The position numbers and the translations under genes are program-made. The notes below the pieces were generated by a model. That model saw only the letters and a list, made by a program, of their open reading frames with translations, did no database searches and was not told the origin of the DNA. From positions 60,487-124,486 of the forward strand of contig NZ_JACTVI010000016.1 in NCBI RefSeq assembly GCF_014495685.1: a stretch of DNA of 64,000 nt, in the 5' to 3' direction. This document shows positions 61,895 through 64,000 of the stretch, piece after piece. Origin of the DNA: Streptomyces sp. TRM68367 (GTDB taxonomy: Bacteria > Actinomycetota > Actinomycetes > Streptomycetales > Streptomycetaceae). How positions within the stretch are numbered: position 1 is the first letter of the stretch; each line of letters begins with the position of its first letter.

Positions 61895-62449
61895 TTACGG
61901 GCAGCGCTCGGCGACGAGCAGCACCACCTTGTGTCCGGATCGCCGCTCCCGCTGCATCCGCCATCCGTACCGGGTGAGGCCTCGCGGTTTGCAGATCGAC
62001 AGGGCCGTCGTGGTGAGCAGTACGGCCACGGCGGCCGCGGCGTCGACGACGAGCTGGACCCGCATGCCGCGCAGGTCGCCGCCGGACAGGTCCGTCCGCG
62101 CCGCCGCTTCGGCCACGCGACCGGCCACCTGCATGTGCAGCAGGAGGAGCAGCGTCGCCACGACGGTCAGCGCGAGCTTGGCCAGCACCCAGTAGTGGCG
62201 CAGCAGTCCCCATACGGTGCCCAGTGACTGGACGATCCCGGTCAGCAGGGAGGCGAAGGCCAGCGGGACGATCACGTACCAGCCGGTCGTCTCCAGGGCG
62301 AGGTACGCCCCGCGCACCCGCTCGGCGTCCTGGCCGGTCAGCCCGCCCACGGCGAGGGCCAGGAAGACGGCGACCGACCCGAGCCAGCCGACCGACGACG
62401 CGACGTGTGCGGTGAGCGCAAGTCTGCGCAGCGCGGGCGGCATCGCCAT
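61895..62449 (-). CDS. DUF2269-like membrane protein
   Basis: A 184-residue protein with four or five helices: LALTAHVASSVGWLGSVAVF (about 9-28), WYVIVPLAFASLLTGIVQSL, VLAKLALTVVATLLLLLHMQ and VVDAAAAVAVLLTTTALSIC, followed by a basic tail. Conserved His15, Trp and a loop His resemble DUF2269/CopD-like membrane proteins. ATG 62449 shares one base with the stop of the small upstream gene (TGATG), so the two are coupled. The preceding TetR-type operator suggests inducible expression. Function unknown. Confidence 0.8.
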   Translation of the reverse strand: MAMPPALRRLALTAHVASSVGWLGSVAVFLALAVGGLTGQDAERVRGAYLALETTGWYVIVPLAFASLLTGIVQSLGTVWGLLRHYWVLAKLALTVVATLLLLLHMQVAGRVAEAAARTDLSGGDLRGMRVQLVVDAAAAVAVLLTTTALSICKPRGLTRYGWRMQRERRSGHKVVLLVAERCP

Positions 62450-62610
62450 CAGTGGCCGCCGTGCATGCCGGGCCCCATACCGCTGCCCGTCAGGTGCAGA
62501 ACGAGGACCAGCGCGACCACGGCGAGCGCCACGCTTCCGGAGATCTTCACCCAGCGCGGGGCGCTGGGAGGCGTCCCGGCGTCGGCGGGGTCGGTCGGTG
62601 AGCCGGCCAT
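62449..62610 (-). CDS. Small membrane protein with Met/Gly/His-rich end
   Basis: A 53-residue protein: MAGSPTDPADAGTPPSAPRW, one hydrophobic helix SGSVALAVVALVLVLHLTGS and the tail GMGPGMHGGH, a Met-His cluster suited to copper or another soft metal. ATG 62610 has GAGGGAG five bases upstream; an in-frame ATG at 62658 lies only a few bases after the predicted transcription start and would be almost leaderless. Coupled to the DUF2269-like gene. Confidence 0.7.
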   Translation of the reverse strand: MAGSPTDPADAGTPPSAPRWVKISGSVALAVVALVLVLHLTGSGMGPGMHGGH

Positions 62611-62665
62611 GCGGACTCCCTCGGTAGGGCGGGCGGGGCCCTCGGGCCCGCTTCTCATGCCGCAA

Positions 62666-62696
62666 CCTTTATAGAGACACAGTGTCTACGTCAAGC
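62666..62696 (-). promoter_or_regulatory. Promoter with TetR-type palindromic operator
   Basis: AGACAC-A-GTGTCT (62675-62687) is a perfect 13-bp palindrome. On the minus strand it is flanked by TTGACG and TATAAA about 15 bases apart, so the operator fills the promoter spacer of the small-protein/DUF2269 operon. The tetR gene starts 48 bases to the right in the opposite direction, a standard repressor arrangement. A second GTGTA..TACAC pair near 62701-62730 may serve the tetR promoter. Confidence 0.8.
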
Positions 62697-62734
62697 CGCG
62701 GTGTATCGGCACCGTCGCCCCGTACACTGGGTGC

Positions 62735-63310
62735 GTGCCGAGGCTGTGGAACGAGACCATCGAGGAACACCGCCGCGCCGTCCGGGACGCGGTGCTGGAG
62801 ACCACGGCCGCTCTCGTGGCCGAGCACGGGCTGCGGGGCGTGACGATGTCGCGGATCGCCGAGCAGAGCGGGATCGGGCGGGCCACGCTGTACAAGTACT
62901 TCCCCGACGTCGAGTCGATCCTGGCGGCCTGGCACGAACGCCGGATCACCGGCCACCTCGCCGAGCTCGCGGAACTCCGCGACCGCCCCGGCACCCCCGG
63001 TGAGCGGCTCGAAGCGGTGCTGGAGCGCTATGCGTTCATCCAGCAGCAGCGGCACGGCCATGGGGGAGAGCTGTCCGCCGCTCTGCACCGGGGCGACCAC
63101 GTGGCGCACACGGAACAGCATCTGCGCCACTTCATCCGAGGACTGCTGACGGAAGGTGCCGATGCGGGCGAGGTCCGCGACGACGTCCCGCCGGACGAGC
63201 TGACCGGCTATTGCCTGCACGCCCTGACCGGAGCCGGAAGCCTGTCGTCCAAGGCCGCGGTACGGCGACTGGTCGCGGTGACCCTGTCCGGACTGCGCAG
63301 CCAGGACTGA
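62735..63310 (+). CDS. TetR-family transcriptional regulator
   Basis: A 191-residue repressor-type protein. N-terminal HTH: RRAVRDAVLETTAALVAEHG then GVTMSRIAEQSGIGRATLYK and YFPDVESILAAW (residues 13-70). The C-terminal ligand domain is all helical (80-190) and contains a His-rich stretch QQQRHGHGGELSAALHRGDH, which might bind metal. GTG 62735 starts MPRLWNETIEE. Divergent from the DUF2269 operon with the palindrome at 62675 between them, its probable operator. Inducer unknown; metal (copper) is a guess from the Met/His-rich neighbours. Confidence 0.92.
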   Translation: MPRLWNETIEEHRRAVRDAVLETTAALVAEHGLRGVTMSRIAEQSGIGRATLYKYFPDVESILAAWHERRITGHLAELAELRDRPGTPGERLEAVLERYAFIQQQRHGHGGELSAALHRGDHVAHTEQHLRHFIRGLLTEGADAGEVRDDVPPDELTGYCLHALTGAGSLSSKAAVRRLVAVTLSGLRSQD

Positions 63311-63344
63311 CCGGGTGGTCGGTGTGGTGACCGGTGGTGAAAGG

Positions 63345-63497
63345 ATCAGAGCCGGTCGAGAGTCGGCGCTGCCGTGGTCCATGCCTCCCATGCCGTCGCC
63401 GCAGGCGGAGAGCAGCAGGGCGCTCGCCGCGATCACGCTCACGGCTGCGAGACGGCGGGCGGGCTTGCGGCGCAGGGGCGCGCGTGAAGGCGTCCAT
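63345..63497 (-). pseudogene. N-terminal relic of a Met/His-rich lipoprotein (DUF305-like)
   Basis: ATG 63497 opens MDAFTRA; after a one-base shift the frame continues PLRRKPARRLAAVSVIAASA and LLLSACGDGMGGMDHGSADS, a lipoprotein signal peptide with lipobox LSAC and the DGM.GMDHGS start typical of DUF305-type lipoproteins. The DUF305 domain itself (DxxFxxxMixHHxxA) is missing; the sequence runs into the end of the tetR gene on the other strand. Dead remnant of a gene probably once part of the adjacent metal-response unit. Confidence 0.65.
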
Positions 63498-64000
63498 GGT
63501 CGAACTCACCTCGGTTGGGGATTGGGACGCAGTACGGCGGCGACCTGGGCCCGCAGGCTCGCCGGCCGGTCGGGGTGACGGGCGAGCGCCGACCGCACGA
63601 GTCGAGATCCGGGGCGCGGGGAACCTCGATGTTCCCTTCGACCGACCGCAGCGGCGGCTCGCGGTCACCTGCGTACACGGGGCCGAACCCCGGGCCTCTG
63701 ATGCCGGCCCGTCCGTCCACCTCGACATCGGCCCGGTCTCGGCGAGCTGCTAGCGCCGCGACAGGCAACGTTTGCCCGTCAGGGAGCGGCGTCCGGTGCG
63801 TGCTCTCGGCGTGCCGGCCGGAAGCCCTCGTACTGGACGTACTTGGGCTTTCGGCCGGTGCGGCGAGAGGGCGTGCCGGGCGTCGCGACGGGGCGAACGT
63901 TGCCTGCCGGGGCACTAGGTTCTGTCTGGAGTTCGGATCAGGAGTTCGGTAGATCGCCTGCGCGCGAGGGCTCGGTCTTGATAGGCCGTCAGTCATGGCG
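63498..64000. other. Right end of window, no supported gene
   Basis: About 500 bases. The minus strand is open for 185 codons from 63996 (MTDGLSRPSPRAQAIYRTPD) but no domain or ribosome site supports it. GGCACTAGGTTCTGTCTGGA near 63910 followed by GTTCGGATCAGGAGTTCGG has the look of an insertion-sequence end with internal repeats, but its partner would lie outside the window. Confidence 0.35.

Noticed and set aside
63905..63950. Possible insertion-sequence end (GTTCTGTC..GTTCGGATC repeats)
   Set aside because: Only one end is inside the window and no transposase is visible, so the call cannot be supported.
63439..63996. 185-codon minus-strand frame at the window edge
   Set aside because: No ribosome site or recognisable domain; Arg/Pro-rich composition fits a shadow or non-coding DNA.

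Overview
The window is high-GC (roughly 70% or more) DNA with Streptomyces-type genes: GTG starts, GGAGG ribosome binding sites, long antisense open frames, actinobacterial families (DUF6777, SCO0930-type lipoprotein, DUF4239, SPW, ergothioneine genes) and an orthologue of the c-di-GMP enzyme RmdA. From memory, the order SCO0930-type lipoprotein, methyltransferase, rmdA, LysR, sdhCAB, OlsB-like, PlsC-like, then egtDCBA resembles Streptomyces coelicolor SCO0930 down to SCO0910, so this is probably a chromosome-arm segment of a Streptomyces. No rRNA, tRNA or CRISPR array was seen.

Layout. 1-6.8 kb: end of a sugar-catabolic unit (fuconolactonase-like amidohydrolase), a lipase-maturation-factor membrane protein, a DUF6777 lipoprotein, a PAS-GAF-SpoIIE-HATPase phosphatase and an Fpg/Nei glycosylase. 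6.8-9 kb: ECF sigma factor, an unknown protein and a zinc-finger anti-sigma factor in one minus-strand row. 9-17.6 kb: cell-envelope genes (CapA-like phosphoesterase, polysaccharide deacetylase, class F sortase, two small anchored secreted proteins, DUF4239 and proline-rich proteins, SCO0930-type lipoprotein) with a decayed flavin-binding protein, a universal stress protein and a lysyl-tRNA synthetase fragment. 17.9-31 kb: methyltransferase coupled to rmdA, integrase relic, XRE regulator/MFS pair, LacI relic, LysR regulator, succinate dehydrogenase sdhCAB, and two acyltransferases resembling ornithine-lipid OlsB/OlsA.

30.8-34.7 kb: a damaged zinc-starvation patch (zinc-free L32 with a candidate Zur site, CobW-type GTPase joined by deletion to a luciferase-like monooxygenase fragment), a DUF485/acetate-type symporter pair and a phosphatase lacking its catalytic N terminus. 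34.7-39.6 kb: dodecin and the ergothioneine operon egtABCD, whose genes overlap by four bases. 39.9-49 kb: PARG-like protein, MazF-like protein, amidase, secreted GH43-AbfB enzyme, SnoaL-like cyclase, phosphotransferase, aminotransferase and TerD protein, among relics of IS630, a helicase and a duplicated aminotransferase fragment. 49.5-56.4 kb: CBS protein, LacI HTH relic, streptogrisin-type protease, a second GAPDH with a GlxA-type regulator, and an SPW protein.

56.5-64 kb: topoisomerase IB relic, then the most unusual unit: a minus-strand operon of a Y4yA-type PLP enzyme, a cysteine-synthase/rhodanese fusion, a class V (SufS-like) PLP enzyme and, 95 bases on, a SAM methyltransferase. It is followed by a DUF2269/small Met-His membrane protein pair divergent from a TetR regulator with a clear 13-bp palindromic operator, and a DUF305-like lipoprotein relic. 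The best candidate for an undescribed system is the three-PLP-enzyme sulfur operon at 56857-61709. The window also has an unusually high load of gene remnants, at least ten, which suggests an actively eroding chromosome arm.
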